From an uncultured Lachnospiraceae bacterium (GTDB lineage: Bacteria; Bacillota; Clostridia; Lachnospirales; Lachnospiraceae): a stretch of DNA of 57,663 nucleotides. Shown in pieces: positions 45,419-55,438 of the stretch. The stretch spans positions 1-57,663 of the forward strand of contig CAMVCQ010000005.1 of the NCBI GenBank assembly GCA_947166015.1. The letters run 5' to 3'. The notes under the pieces were generated by a model. The model was not told the origin of the DNA and did no database searches. It saw only the letters and a list, made by a program, of their open reading frames with translations. The translations under genes were made by a program, and so were the position numbers. The stretch's first letter is position 1. Each line of letters begins with the position of its first letter.

Positions 45419-45691
45419 TTAGCCGAGAAGCTGAGCTGCCATTTTCTCTGCAACAGCGCTGAGAGGAACATTGTAGGTGCCGTTTTCAAGCTGTGCTTTG
45501 ATCTCTTTTACCCTGTCCTCGCGCACCGGCTCTGTACCCTTGGCTGCCTGCTTAGCTACCTGATAAGCATTTCCAAAGTCAGAAATCTCAAGTGCGTCTT
45601 TTGTCTGTCCTGTCTGTGCTGCATACGGAGACCTTCTGGCATTTTTCGGTCCATAGACCTGATTCGTGTAAACCATAGAATCAATTCTCAT
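45419..45691 (-). CDS. flgM: Anti-sigma-28 factor FlgM
   Basis: 90 residues from ATG 45691 (GGAGG eight bases upstream). The C-terminal half carries the FlgM signature (REDRVKEIKAQLENGTYNV, VAEKMAAQLLG). FlgM binds sigma-D until it is exported through the completed hook. The gene is itself preceded by a sigma-D promoter, giving the usual autoregulatory loop, and heads the flgM-flgN-flgK-flgK-flgL-fliW-csrA series. Confidence 0.93.
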   Translation of the reverse strand: MRIDSMVYTNQVYGPKNARRSPYAAQTGQTKDALEISDFGNAYQVAKQAAKGTEPVREDRVKEIKAQLENGTYNVPLSAVAEKMAAQLLG

Positions 45692-45790
45692 AATCCTTAC
45701 CTCCGTTCTATCACAAAAGTGCGATTTTTCGCCACTTTTGTCTGGTCTTGGTGATACACATGGGCATATCTTTCCGATGTGTTCACTATA

Positions 45791-45822
45791 TTTATCGGAC
45801 AAACTTACGCTAAGTTAACCCC
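45791..45822 (-). promoter_or_regulatory. Sigma-D promoter of flgM operon
   Basis: Minus-strand GGGGTTAA (45815-45822), 16-base spacer, CCGATAAA (45791-45798). An A-rich tract lies upstream. The leader is about 95 nt. Confidence 0.85.
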
Positions 45823-45953
45823 TAAAGTTGTTTTTTTTGATAATTTTTTTCCTCTGATTTCAGGATAACTGCATTCATTCGTTCAACGTTACGCTTATCC
45901 TCTGCATAACCGTATTGCGATTGAAAAATGTCAAGCTCTCGCCGTTCACATGA

Positions 45954-48263
45954 TCAGAAGCTTAGTTTTTGCTGCTCACTTGCGCCGGGTTTCAAGTCTG
46001 CTTTCTGTCCCTTGGCGCCTCTGCGGCGGTTGCGCACACGCCTTGCCGAAAGTTCCTTGCCCTTGTAAGTAAATGTCTCTGCCATCTGATCCACCGCAGT
46101 CGCAAACTCTACGCTGTCGTCTATTGCCATCGATATCGCCTTCACTCCGCGGCTGGTCTTTTTGAACTCATTTACCTCGCCGACAGGGAAGCCCAAGGAC
46201 AGACCTTTTTCCGTGAGAAGTATGACTTTTTTCGTGCCGGCGAGCACCTCTGATCCACTCAGCGTCTCAACAGCCACTATCCTGTCCTCGTCTCCGTCAA
46301 GCTTCGTTGCGGCTATTTTTGTTCTTCCTGTTTCAAACTCCGCACCCGAAACAAGCTTGATGTAACCGCTCTTGGTCACAAACATCAGCATTGACTCAAA
46401 TAATTCCTCAAATCCTATATACAGGATTCCGTTTTCGTCATTATCCATTTTGCACAGGTTGTGAATGAGCGTTCCTTTGTCACGCGGCTTGCAACGTGGG
46501 ATTTTGTCCATTTTTACCTGGTACATATTTCCCATGTCCGTAAAAATGCATATTTTGTCGGTATTCTCGACATGCAGGGTACGGACATACTCCTCAAGCT
46601 GCTCCGGTGTCTGCCTTGAGTAAGCAGACGCGTCGATGCACTTCGTGTAGCCGAACCTGTCAAAAAGCACATAGAGGTCCTCTATCACTACCTTTTCCAC
46701 ATACGCATCTGCCTGCGTCTCGGTAAGCTCTGTTTTTCTCTCGACCGCGTATGTTTTTTTGTAATCCCTGAGCCGTCCTTTGATGACCTTGAAAAGCTCT
46801 TTTTCGTCCTCAAGTATATGCTTGTAATTTGTTATTTTTTCATTCAAGTCGTCGTTTTCATCGCGAAGCTTTTGGATCTCGAGACCGATGAGCCTTGAAA
46901 GAGGCATCGCAAGGATAGCCGTCGCCTGAGCTTCCGTGAAAAACAGTGTCTTCGCCTGCTCCTCCGAGCCCGGGTTTTTGAACCTGATCTCATCAGTCAC
47001 TCCATCGATCAGGCAGGCTTTGGCCTGTTTGACGGAGCTTGATCCGCGAAGTATCTCGATGATGAGGTCGATCACATCAACCGCCCTTATGAGGCCTTCC
47101 ACAACCTCGAGCCTTTTGATCGCTTTGTCGAGCAAAAATGTAAACTCTCTGGTATACAGCTGCTTTTGGAACGCCACAAATGCTTCGATCATTGATTTGA
47201 GATTGAAAACCTCAGGCTGACCTCCCTCGCCGTCAACGCCGGGCCTTATGGCGAGAAGGTTTACTCCGTATGTATCCTCAAGCTGTGATTTTTTGTACAA
47301 TCCATTTAAGAGGTTGTCCACATCACGGTCTTTTTTGACCTCTATGACAATCCTTATTCCTTCTTTTGATGATTCGTCTCTGACATCGGCGATCTCATCG
47401 AAGGTTTTGTTTTTCATCAGGTCCGCTATGGAAGCGACCAGTTTTTCCTTGTTTCCGGAGATTGTATATGGTATCTCGGTGACAACAATGTTTGTTTTGC
47501 CGTACTCGCCTTTTTCTATCTCTGTTTTTGCGCGAACCCTTATTTTTCCTTCGCCGTTTTTGTATATCTCGGGAAGCTCAGAGGAGTTGATGATCATACC
47601 TCCTGTCGGAAAATCAGGTCCGGGACATATCTCTAACAGCTTGTCTATCGATATACCGGGTCTGTCGATGACCGCTATCACAGCATCTATCACTTCTCCT
47701 ACATTGTGAGGCGGGATATTTGTCGCCATACCAACCGCTATACCGGTGGTTCCGTTTATCAGAAGGTTTGGAAGCTGCGCCGGAAGCACCGTAGGCTCTG
47801 ACTCGGTATCGTCGAAGTTCGGCATAAAATCAACCAAGCCTTTTTCGAGATTTCCGAGCATGGACATAGCCGCAGGCGAGAGCTTCGCCTCGGTGTATCG
47901 CATCGCAGCCGCAGAATCCCCGTCTATCGATCCGAAGTTTCCATGTCCGTCAACAAGCGGCGCATTGAGCGTATAGTCCTCTGTCATATGCACTAGCGCA
48001 TCGTATATCGAGCTGTCTCCGTGCGGATGGTATTTACCCATCGTATCACCGACGATACGGGCACTTTTTCTGTATGGAGAATCAGGCGTCAGCCCAAGCT
48101 GGTTCATAGCGTAGAGTATCCTTCTTTGAACCGGCTTCAATCCGTCTCTGACATCCGGAAGTGCCCTGGCTACGATAACGCTGACCGCATAATCTCTGTA
48201 GCTTGCCTTCATCTCCTCCGCAAAATCAAGCTGTATGATATTATCTTCTGTTTTCTTTGACAT
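45954..48263 (-). CDS. parC: Type IIA topoisomerase subunit A (GyrA/ParC family, ParC-like)
   Basis: 769 residues from ATG 48263. N-terminal breakage-reunion domain with [16 protein letters not shown] (the quinolone region) and catalytic Tyr123 in [11 protein letters not shown]-terminal beta-pinwheel with several repeats ([20 protein letters not shown]). At the place where gyrase A has the QRRGGKG GyrA box, this protein has [13 protein letters not shown], so strand wrapping and supercoiling are not expected and a topoisomerase IV role (decatenation) is more likely; automatic tools may still call it gyrA. The basic Arg-rich tail ([12 protein letters not shown]) is unusual. It lies 32 bases after the B-subunit gene. 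Confidence 0.82.
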   Translation of the reverse strand: MSKKTEDNIIQLDFAEEMKASYRDYAVSVIVARALPDVRDGLKPVQRRILYAMNQLGLTPDSPYRKSARIVGDTMGKYHPHGDSSIYDALVHMTEDYTLNAPLVDGHGNFGSIDGDSAAAMRYTEAKLSPAAMSMLGNLEKGLVDFMPNFDDTESEPTVLPAQLPNLLINGTTGIAVGMATNIPPHNVGEVIDAVIAVIDRPGISIDKLLEICPGPDFPTGGMIINSSELPEIYKNGEGKIRVRAKTEIEKGEYGKTNIVVTEIPYTISGNKEKLVASIADLMKNKTFDEIADVRDESSKEGIRIVIEVKKDRDVDNLLNGLYKKSQLEDTYGVNLLAIRPGVDGEGGQPEVFNLKSMIEAFVAFQKQLYTREFTFLLDKAIKRLEVVEGLIRAVDVIDLIIEILRGSSSVKQAKACLIDGVTDEIRFKNPGSEEQAKTLFFTEAQATAILAMPLSRLIGLEIQKLRDENDDLNEKITNYKHILEDEKELFKVIKGRLRDYKKTYAVERKTELTETQADAYVEKVVIEDLYVLFDRFGYTKCIDASAYSRQTPEQLEEYVRTLHVENTDKICIFTDMGNMYQVKMDKIPRCKPRDKGTLIHNLCKMDNDENGILYIGFEELFESMLMFVTKSGYIKLVSGAEFETGRTKIAATKLDGDEDRIVAVETLSGSEVLAGTKKVILLTEKGLSLGFPVGEVNEFKKTSRGVKAISMAIDDSVEFATAVDQMAETFTYKGKELSARRVRNRRRGAKGQKADLKPGASEQQKLSF

Positions 48264-48295
48264 ATAAACCATCCATTTCTAAAACAAATAACTCA

Positions 48296-50224
48296 TCAAA
48301 TATCTACCGTGGCGTACTTGGCCTCTTCCATGATGAATTCTCTTCTCGGGGGGACATTTGAACCCATCAGTATATCGGTTATCTCGTCAGCCTCTACCGT
48401 ATCCGATATGGAAACCTGCGCGAGTATCCTCTGCTCCGGATCGAGAGTAGTCTCCCACAGCTGCTCATCATCCATCTCTCCAAGACCTTTGTATCTCTGC
48501 AATTCGGCTATTTTTATGCCTTTTTTTCTGAATTTTTCAAGTTCGAAATCATTGAAAAGGTATTCGTTTACGCGTTTATTTTTCTTTTTTGTCGGGTCAT
48601 CATACGACACTCTGTAAAGCGGCGGCAACCCTCTGTAGACCTTGCCCTGGTAGATAAGCTCAGGCATAAACCTGTAGAAAAATGTCAAAAGCAACGTACT
48701 TATGTGCGCTCCGTCGACATCCGCATCGGTCAGGATTATGATCTTGTCGTATTTGAGCTTTGAGATGTCAAACTCATCTCCGATACCGCAACCAAATGCC
48801 GATATCATGGTTTTGATCTCGTTGTTTACAAGTATTTTTTCAAGTGGGGCTTTTTCGACATTCAGGATCTTTCCTCTGAGGGGAAGCACCGCCTGCGTCC
48901 TTCTGTTTCGGGCTGTTTTGACCGTACCACCGGCCGAATCACCCTCGACTATGTATATCTCGCACTCCTCGGCTTTTTTTGACGAGCAGGCAGCGAGCTT
49001 GCTTTTTGTATCCGCGTCGTTTAGCTGTTTTAGGATATTTCTTCTCGCCTTGTCTCCGGCTGTTCTCGCCTTAAATGACTTGTGGATATTTTCAAGAATG
49101 CGTCTGAGTACCTCGACATTTTTGTCAAAGTACAGCTGCGCCTCAACATCCATCACTTCCTCTACAGCTGTTTTTGCGTCTGTGTTTCCGAGTTTGTTTT
49201 TCGTTTGTGACTCAAACTGAGGATCCGGATGCTTGATGGAAACTATCGCAACAATGCCGTTTCTGATATCCTTGCCGTCGAAGTTGTCATCCTTTCCTTT
49301 TAGGAATCCAAGCTCTCTGGCGTAGTTATTCATGATCCTTGTAAGAGCTGTTTTAAATCCGGTCACGAGTGTTCCGCCGTCTGCGAGATTGATCCTGTTG
49401 CAGTATGAGTTTATCTGCTCGGAGTACTCCGATGTGTACTGAAAAGCCACCTCGACCTCGATATCTCCTGACTTTCCTTCTATATAGATGACATCCTGAT
49501 GAAGTTTCGGGACATCGCGGTTTATATACTTGATATAGCTGACTATACCCTCTTCTTCGTAGAATTCCATAGTCTGAGACGTTCTCTCGTCCGTAAATGT
49601 GATCTTCAGACCTTTGTTCAGATATGCGATCTCTTTGAGCTTTTTGACTATGAGATCCGTCTTGAATTCAACCGTCTCAAATATCTCATCATCCGGGTAA
49701 AATGTAACCTTTGTCCCGGTCTTGTTTTTTGCACAATTTCCTATCTCTGGGAGAACATTGCCCTTACCGAGCTTAGTTACGGGCTTGCCGCCATCCTTGT
49801 ATTCGTCCTTGTAGATTTTTCCATCGCGCTTGACCTCTACCGTAAGGCTTTTGGAAAGAGCGTTTACCACAGATGCTCCGACACCGTGAAGACCTCCGGA
49901 CACCTTGTAGACATTGCTCTGAAATTTTCCGCCCGCGTGAAGCACAGTGTAGACCACTCGCACCGTGGGTATTTTTTGCGTCGGATGCAGATCCACCGGA
50001 ACTCCTCGTCCGTTGTCCTCGATAGTAACTCCGCCGTCTTTTCTGACAGTCACCTTCAGATGATCGCAAAATCCCGCCAGATGCTCGTCGATACCATTGT
50101 CGAGGATCTCCCATATCATATGATGCAATCCGCGCTTTCCGGTACTTCCTATATACATACCCGGTCTTTTGCGAACCGCCTCAAGTCCCTCGAGAACGAC
50201 TATATCCTTGCCGCTGTAGCTCAT
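48296..50224 (-). CDS. parE: Type IIA topoisomerase subunit B (GyrB/ParE family)
   Basis: 642 residues from ATG 50224 (AGAGGAAAGG upstream). GHKL ATPase motifs: EILDNGIDEHLAG, IEDNGRGVPV, GGLHGVGASVVNALS; Toprim motifs EGDSAGG and LTDADVDGAH; C-terminal PPRREFI. The short length, without the insertion of some gyrase B proteins, and pairing with an A subunit that lacks the GyrA box favour ParE. It opens the two-gene unit, divergent from lysA. Confidence 0.82.
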   Translation of the reverse strand: MSYSGKDIVVLEGLEAVRKRPGMYIGSTGKRGLHHMIWEILDNGIDEHLAGFCDHLKVTVRKDGGVTIEDNGRGVPVDLHPTQKIPTVRVVYTVLHAGGKFQSNVYKVSGGLHGVGASVVNALSKSLTVEVKRDGKIYKDEYKDGGKPVTKLGKGNVLPEIGNCAKNKTGTKVTFYPDDEIFETVEFKTDLIVKKLKEIAYLNKGLKITFTDERTSQTMEFYEEEGIVSYIKYINRDVPKLHQDVIYIEGKSGDIEVEVAFQYTSEYSEQINSYCNRINLADGGTLVTGFKTALTRIMNNYARELGFLKGKDDNFDGKDIRNGIVAIVSIKHPDPQFESQTKNKLGNTDAKTAVEEVMDVEAQLYFDKNVEVLRRILENIHKSFKARTAGDKARRNILKQLNDADTKSKLAACSSKKAEECEIYIVEGDSAGGTVKTARNRRTQAVLPLRGKILNVEKAPLEKILVNNEIKTMISAFGCGIGDEFDISKLKYDKIIILTDADVDGAHISTLLLTFFYRFMPELIYQGKVYRGLPPLYRVSYDDPTKKKNKRVNEYLFNDFELEKFRKKGIKIAELQRYKGLGEMDDEQLWETTLDPEQRILAQVSISDTVEADEITDILMGSNVPPRREFIMEEAKYATVDI

Positions 50225-50447
50225 AACCTTTCCTCTTTTCGTTGTTTTGCCTTCTCTCAAACACGATAGTTAACATCGCCCTATCGAAATTGATTCAGAA
50301 AAATGTCCATACATGCAACCCATATGTTGTGGAAATCATTTTTGCACATACATTATCTATTCTAAATCATATCGACACTTTCGTCAAGGGCATTTTTCAG
50401 CCGTCATACATCTGCGCACACAGTGCTTCAATAGTTGTCGTTGTATC

Positions 50448-50477
50448 TTGACAAGACCGCCCCGTTACTGTTATAAT
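50448..50477 (+). promoter_or_regulatory. Sigma-A promoter of lysA
   Basis: TTGACA (50448-50453), 18-base spacer, TATAAT (50472-50477) with an extended TG one base before the -10. It is 39 bases upstream of the lysA start codon. Confidence 0.85.
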
Positions 50478-50516
50478 CTCAAATTGCAAAAACTTGTGTA
50501 TCGGAGGATATGTTTA

Positions 50517-51791
50517 ATGGAGAAAAAACCGTTTATCACAAAAGAAAAAGCTATGGAGATCGAGAAGGAGTTTCCTACTCCCTTCCATATATATGATGAA
50601 AAAGGAATCCGCGAAAACGCCCGCGCTATGATGAAAGCGTTTTCCTGGAACAAAGGCTTTCGCGAGTATTTCGCGGTAAAAGCCACACCAAACCCTTTTA
50701 TTATGAAAATCCTCAAAGAAGAAGGCTGCGGAGTCGACTGCTCATCCTACACGGAGCTTATGCTTTCGGAGGCTGTCGGATTCAAAGGCGAGGACATCAT
50801 GTTCTCATCTAACGTCACTCCGAAACAGGACTACAAAAAAGCTTTTGAGCTTGGTGCCTACATAAATCTCGATGATCTGACTCATGTTGAGTTTTTAAAT
50901 GAATTAACCGGAATTCCCGAGACCATCTGCTGCAGATTCAACCCGGGTGGGAAGTTCGAGCTTGGAACTCATGTTATGGATAACCCCGGTGATGCAAAAT
51001 ACGGCATGTCCAAGGATCAGATGATCGAAGCGTTCAAAAAGCTGAAAGGTCTTGGGGCAAAAAAATTCGGTATTCATTCATTTTTGGCAAGCAACACCGT
51101 AAGTAACGAATACTATCCTACTCTTGCGGGAATCCTTTTTGAACTTGCTATAGAGATTCGCGATGCAACCGGAGTTGAGATCGATTTCATCAACCTCTCC
51201 GGCGGTGTCGGCATCCCGTATCATCCCGATCAGACTGCAAACGACATAGCTGTGATAGGCGAGGGTGTCCACAAAAAATTCGACGAATTGATGGTACCTG
51301 CAGGACTCGGTGATGTAAAGATTTTCACAGAGCTCGGAAGATTTATGCTCGGACCATACGGACAGCTCGTGACCAAGTGTATCCACCAAAAGCATATATA
51401 TAAAGAATACATCGGCTGCGATGCCTGCGCGGTTGATCTGATGCGCCCCGCTATGTATGGTGCATATCACCACATCGAGGTTCTCGGCAAGGAGGACGCA
51501 CCGAAAGATCACGTGTACGATGTAACAGGATCACTTTGTGAGAATAATGATAAATTTGCCATAGACAGAAACCTTCCTGAAATCGAGGTCGGCGACCACC
51601 TTGTTATATTTGATACGGGAGCTCACGGATACTCGATGGGTTATAATTACAACGGAAGGCTTAAGTCCGCTGAGCTTTTGCTCCGGGAAGACGGCAGTGT
51701 CGAGATGATCAGGCGCGCAGAGACTCCGAGAGACTACTTTGCTACACTTGATTTTTCGAGATACTATGACAAGATCAAATTTGATAATTAA
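50517..51791 (+). CDS. lysA: Diaminopimelate decarboxylase
   Basis: 424 residues, fold-type III PLP decarboxylase. PLP lysine in FAVKATPNP (~residue 49), GVDCSSYTELMLS, substrate/PLP site LSGGVGIPYHP and the C-terminal CENNDKFA and GAHGYSMGYNYNG motifs of the active-site cysteine region. It converts meso-diaminopimelate to lysine, the last step of lysine synthesis. ATG 50517 is nine bases after GGAGG and follows a strong promoter; a longer upstream frame is noncoding. Single-gene unit ending at a strong terminator. Confidence 0.93.
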   Translation: MEKKPFITKEKAMEIEKEFPTPFHIYDEKGIRENARAMMKAFSWNKGFREYFAVKATPNPFIMKILKEEGCGVDCSSYTELMLSEAVGFKGEDIMFSSNVTPKQDYKKAFELGAYINLDDLTHVEFLNELTGIPETICCRFNPGGKFELGTHVMDNPGDAKYGMSKDQMIEAFKKLKGLGAKKFGIHSFLASNTVSNEYYPTLAGILFELAIEIRDATGVEIDFINLSGGVGIPYHPDQTANDIAVIGEGVHKKFDELMVPAGLGDVKIFTELGRFMLGPYGQLVTKCIHQKHIYKEYIGCDACAVDLMRPAMYGAYHHIEVLGKEDAPKDHVYDVTGSLCENNDKFAIDRNLPEIEVGDHLVIFDTGAHGYSMGYNYNGRLKSAELLLREDGSVEMIRRAETPRDYFATLDFSRYYDKIKFDN

Positions 51792-51809
51792 CACAATGCT
51801 AATAAAAAA

Positions 51810-51834
51810 ACAGACGTTTCTGATGAAGCGTCTG
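51810..51834. terminator. Bidirectional terminator between lysA and hypB
   Basis: 11-bp stem ACAGACGTTTC/GAAGCGTCTGT (one G-T pair) with TGAT loop, flanked by seven A on the left and seven T on the right, so it can terminate lysA on the plus strand and hypB on the minus strand. Confidence 0.9.
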
Positions 51835-51959
51835 TTTTTTTGTTCGAATTGCGAATGCACGCTTGCTTGCAAGATCAAAGCGAGAAGAACGGACATTCCG
51901 AATGGTTTGGTTACCCGTGAATAGTAACGTCCTTATACTGTTGAAACCTATGCTGCTTC

Positions 51960-52619
51960 TTATCTTGATATCTGCTGTTCAAGCCATTCAACCAGTTTAT
52001 CCATGCCCTCCCCCGTTTTTGCTGAGATCGGGATCACAGGGATTCCCGGATGACGAAGCTCAACATTATTCTTGAAAGCTTCCATATCAAAATCAAAATA
52101 AGGCAGTACATCTGTCTTGTTTACGATCACCACATCTGCAACCTGAAACATCAGCGGGTATTTGAGAGGTTTATCATCTCCCTCCGGCACTGAAACTATG
52201 CAAGCGTTTTTCGTTGCGCCGGTGTCGAATTCAGCAGGGCATACCAGATTTCCGACATTTTCAAGCACGACCAGGTCAAGTCCGTCTGTCCCGAGAGCAT
52301 CAAGCCCCTGCTCAGTCATTGTTGCATCGAGGTGACACATTCCTCCTGTGTGCAACTGGATAGATTTTGCTCCGGTTTCAGCTATCTTTATCGCATCTAC
52401 ATCAGAGTCTATGTCCGCCTCCATAACTCCTATGGAGTACTTATCCTTCATAAGGTTTATGGTTTTTACAAGAGTTGTTGTTTTTCCTGCTCCGGGAGAG
52501 CTCATAAGGTTAAGCAAAAACACTCCTTTTTCCTTCAGCTTGTCTCTGGTCTTGTTTGCCATTTCATCGTTGTCGTCCAGGACATTTTGTTTTAAGTCTA
52601 CGATTTCTATTCTACTCAT
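51960..52619 (-). CDS. hypB: Hydrogenase/urease nickel-insertion GTPase HypB
   Basis: 219 residues. P-loop SSPGAGKTTTL (40-50), VMEADIDSDVDA, nickel/zinc-site residues in TGGMCHLDA (Cys-His), and NKTD for guanine binding. HypB with HypA delivers Ni to [NiFe] hydrogenase. The N-terminal histidine-rich nickel-storage stretch of some HypB proteins is absent. It follows hypA. No hydrogenase structural genes are in the window. Confidence 0.93.
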   Translation of the reverse strand: MSRIEIVDLKQNVLDDNDEMANKTRDKLKEKGVFLLNLMSSPGAGKTTTLVKTINLMKDKYSIGVMEADIDSDVDAIKIAETGAKSIQLHTGGMCHLDATMTEQGLDALGTDGLDLVVLENVGNLVCPAEFDTGATKNACIVSVPEGDDKPLKYPLMFQVADVVIVNKTDVLPYFDFDMEAFKNNVELRHPGIPVIPISAKTGEGMDKLVEWLEQQISR

Positions 52620-52762
52620 ACTGTACCTCCTTGATAAATATAAAAATTATATTGTAAATAGCAATAATATACTTTATAAATGAATTCCTTTTTTAATTTT
52701 CACAAGACTGTCCGAGATCAATCTATCTTTATCTGATACTATACTGTTTTGTTCCTGATCGG

Positions 52763-53113
52763 TCAGTCTACCTCTATCTCGACGTTTTCAAGAACAACCT
52801 CTCTTCCGGCAATCACTCGCCCCGCGCCGTCTCCGCAATACGGACACAGGTATTTGTTCTCCCTTGTCGGGTTGTATGTTTTTTTGCAGCCGGAGCACTC
52901 CGTAGTCACGGGCACCATCGTGGTTTTAAGCTCCGACCCCTCAAGTATCGTACCTTTTGTCACCTTCGGATAATACCGATGCAGGTACTCGGGCAGAACT
53001 CCGGTCATCTCGCCGACACTTAACGATATACTAATCACTTTCGAGGCATTTTTCTCCTCGGCCGCCTGTATCGCTTTTTCGGCGAACCTGACTACATAGC
53101 TCATCTCGTGCAT
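52763..53113 (-). CDS. hypA: Nickel-binding protein HypA
   Basis: 116 residues with the N-terminal MHEMSYV (Ni-binding Met-His) and a zinc finger CSGCKKTYN...CPYCG. It partners HypB in nickel delivery. ATG follows GAGGAA. A 143-base gap to hypB contains no other gene. Pairing without hypCDEF suggests the rest of the maturation set lies elsewhere, or that the pair serves another Ni enzyme. Confidence 0.92.
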   Translation of the reverse strand: MHEMSYVVRFAEKAIQAAEEKNASKVISISLSVGEMTGVLPEYLHRYYPKVTKGTILEGSELKTTMVPVTTECSGCKKTYNPTRENKYLCPYCGDGAGRVIAGREVVLENVEIEVD

Positions 53114-53345
53114 AACTGTTTTTCCTCATTCTTAATAACACGATACTTCGACAAACCGTTACCAAGGGCCTCCCGTCATTCATCGCTATTTCTGTTGTTT
53201 CTATACAAATCAAAATCCCCCGCGCCCGGCAGGCACGAAGGATTTATGATCAATTTACATAATCACTACATAACGAATCTGCATTTATCCCAAATGCCTG
53301 ATAACGGATCTAACCCCTATCACAACCACGATAAACTCGCGATCA

Positions 53346-55328
53346 TCAATTGTTTACGACATCAAGCATTGAGTTGATACTCTTCAAAACATCGTCCGTA
53401 TCGCTTGCAACTATTTCGGAGTTTGAAACGATATCGTCCAGGCTGTCATTTACCATCTGTACAGTATCGTTAACTTCGTTTTGTGAAAGCTCGATGGTGC
53501 TTATGCTGCTGTTGATCGTCTGGACTGAAGCAGTAAGCTCCTGAGCTGAAGCGCCGAGGTTTGAGCTGACCTCAGAATAATACCTCGCATCTCGGTCATA
53601 GCTCTCAGCCATATTTTGCAGATTGTCATAGTCCGGCATAACCTTCTCATCAAGGAATTTAAGGATGTTGTTGCTCTCTCCTGAAAGCTGCTCAACACTT
53701 GATATAACCTTTCCTGTCAGGTCGTTTACCTTGTCGATCTCATCACTTGTACTCTGTGAAAGCGATCCGATCTCACTTGCGACAACCGCAAAGCCTTTTC
53801 CTGCTTCTCCGGCCCTTGCAGCCTCTATGCTGGCGTTAAGCGCGAGCAGGTTTGTCTGATTTGCGATAGCCTGTATAGACTGTGACACTCCGACGATCTC
53901 TTTGATGATCTTTGCACTCTCGATAGCCGCCTCCAGCTTTGCATGACTCTCTTTTGTAAGCGCCATAGTTTCATTTTTGTTTTTGATGATGTCAGGAACC
54001 TTCGCTCCGACTTCTTCACGGATATCATGGGCTTTTTCAGCCATATCCTGAGCCTCGCTTGCAAGCTTCTCAACAGCAACAGACACCTCATCACAGGTTG
54101 CACTGATATCGTTGATACTTTTTGTCTGTGAGTTTACATTTGTTGCGGTTTCTCTCATTGCAGTTCCGATATCGTTGATATTGTTGGTCATACTTGCGAT
54201 CTTGCCCTGAGCGTCACTCATTTTTTCAGCTATTGACGCTGATTCTTCTTTTGTTTGATTTATCGTGATCAGGAATTGCTCCTTCATGACACCGATCAGC
54301 GAATCGATCCTTGAAACCTCATCCATTTTTACATATCTTGACTTATCTTCGATGAGATTATCCATTACGAAGTTTTCCATGCTCTCCATCGGGCGGAGCA
54401 TTTTTTTGACAAGCATAAGCATAAGTATAATGACCAATGCCACGGATACGGCAGCTATAACAATACTGATCGTAAAAATGATCCACACGGAGCCAACAAC
54501 CGTGCTTCTCGGTGAAACGACACCAAATACCCAGCCACAGCATTCAACCGTACCGGTCGCAAAGAAGCAGCTTTTTCCGTCATAATCCGATGCCTCGATA
54601 ACCTCGTTGCCCGGATTTTCCAAAACCTTTGTGATAGCCGGCAAAACCTCAGCAGCCGATGTGGCCTTGTCCTCACCCGGCATATACTCTTCATTTGGAT
54701 GGATGACATAGTTTCCGGAGCTGTCTACGAGATATCCATATTGGTTTTCACCGCTTGAAGCGGCATTTACGGTCTCAGTGATGGTATCAAGCGTATAATC
54801 CGCACCTACAACCGCATACAGTTGATCCTTGATATATATAGGAGTTGCGACCGTCACACACATTCCACCGATAAGGACATCCATATATGGGTCGGTAACT
54901 ATAGTTTCTTTTGCTTCCTGGGCTGATTTGTACCAGCCTCTTTCGGTCGGATCATACCCCTCGGGAGGTTCTGCATTTGGATCTAACTGTACAAATTCTT
55001 TTTTTGATGTACCGATGTAGATATTGAGCAGCTGATTTCGTCCTGTTCCAAACTGGATAAGTGCGTTCTGGAGCTGATCTCTGGTAGGATTGTCCCCTCC
55101 CGCCGCAAGAACAGCCGATCTCACGCCCTCTGTCATAGTCCTCTCATTGGTAAGCCATCTGTTGATCTGCTCTGCATACTGAGATGACTTTGCCTGAAAT
55201 CCTTCCTCTGCAGATTTGATAAGGTTTGAACGGGTTATAACAAGTGATACAGACAACAATAGCACCATTGAAACCACTACTATCAGGATCACGACTGACG
55301 TTAACCGTCCACGAATAGTTTTAAGCAT
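53346..55328 (-). CDS. Methyl-accepting chemotaxis protein with amino-acid-type dCache domain
   Basis: 660 residues. Membrane helix ~11-32, periplasmic-side dCache_1 sensor ~38-280, second membrane helix ~281-306, HAMP-like linker, then the signalling domain with hairpin tip [23 protein letters not shown]. In the sensor Tyr125, Arg130, Trp132 and Tyr133 (YDPTERGWY) followed by Tyr148, Asp150 and Asp177 have the spacing of the amino-acid-binding dCache motif, so the ligand is probably an amino acid. No sigma-D box of the GGGTTAA type is present upstream; a weak TATAAT is. No tail pentapeptide for CheR is seen. Confidence 0.92.
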   Translation of the reverse strand: MLKTIRGRLTSVVILIVVVSMVLLLSVSLVITRSNLIKSAEEGFQAKSSQYAEQINRWLTNERTMTEGVRSAVLAAGGDNPTRDQLQNALIQFGTGRNQLLNIYIGTSKKEFVQLDPNAEPPEGYDPTERGWYKSAQEAKETIVTDPYMDVLIGGMCVTVATPIYIKDQLYAVVGADYTLDTITETVNAASSGENQYGYLVDSSGNYVIHPNEEYMPGEDKATSAAEVLPAITKVLENPGNEVIEASDYDGKSCFFATGTVECCGWVFGVVSPRSTVVGSVWIIFTISIVIAAVSVALVIILMLMLVKKMLRPMESMENFVMDNLIEDKSRYVKMDEVSRIDSLIGVMKEQFLITINQTKEESASIAEKMSDAQGKIASMTNNINDIGTAMRETATNVNSQTKSINDISATCDEVSVAVEKLASEAQDMAEKAHDIREEVGAKVPDIIKNKNETMALTKESHAKLEAAIESAKIIKEIVGVSQSIQAIANQTNLLALNASIEAARAGEAGKGFAVVASEIGSLSQSTSDEIDKVNDLTGKVISSVEQLSGESNNILKFLDEKVMPDYDNLQNMAESYDRDARYYSEVSSNLGASAQELTASVQTINSSISTIELSQNEVNDTVQMVNDSLDDIVSNSEIVASDTDDVLKSINSMLDVVNN

Positions 55329-55438
55329 CTTGCCCCTCCTGTGTTTATTATATTGAAATACACCTTCTGCCTTAATTGTTTTGCAAACAAAAACTATTTT
55401 ATCATATTTTTATTTTCAAAACAAGAAAAAAATGTCGG

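Noticed and set aside
45833-45953. Open 41-codon minus-strand frame after the parC-like stop (ERRELDIFQSQYGYAED...)
   Set aside because: No start codon with ribosome binding site at its beginning and its end overlaps the A-rich tract upstream of the flgM promoter; such a frame is expected by chance in A-rich sequence.
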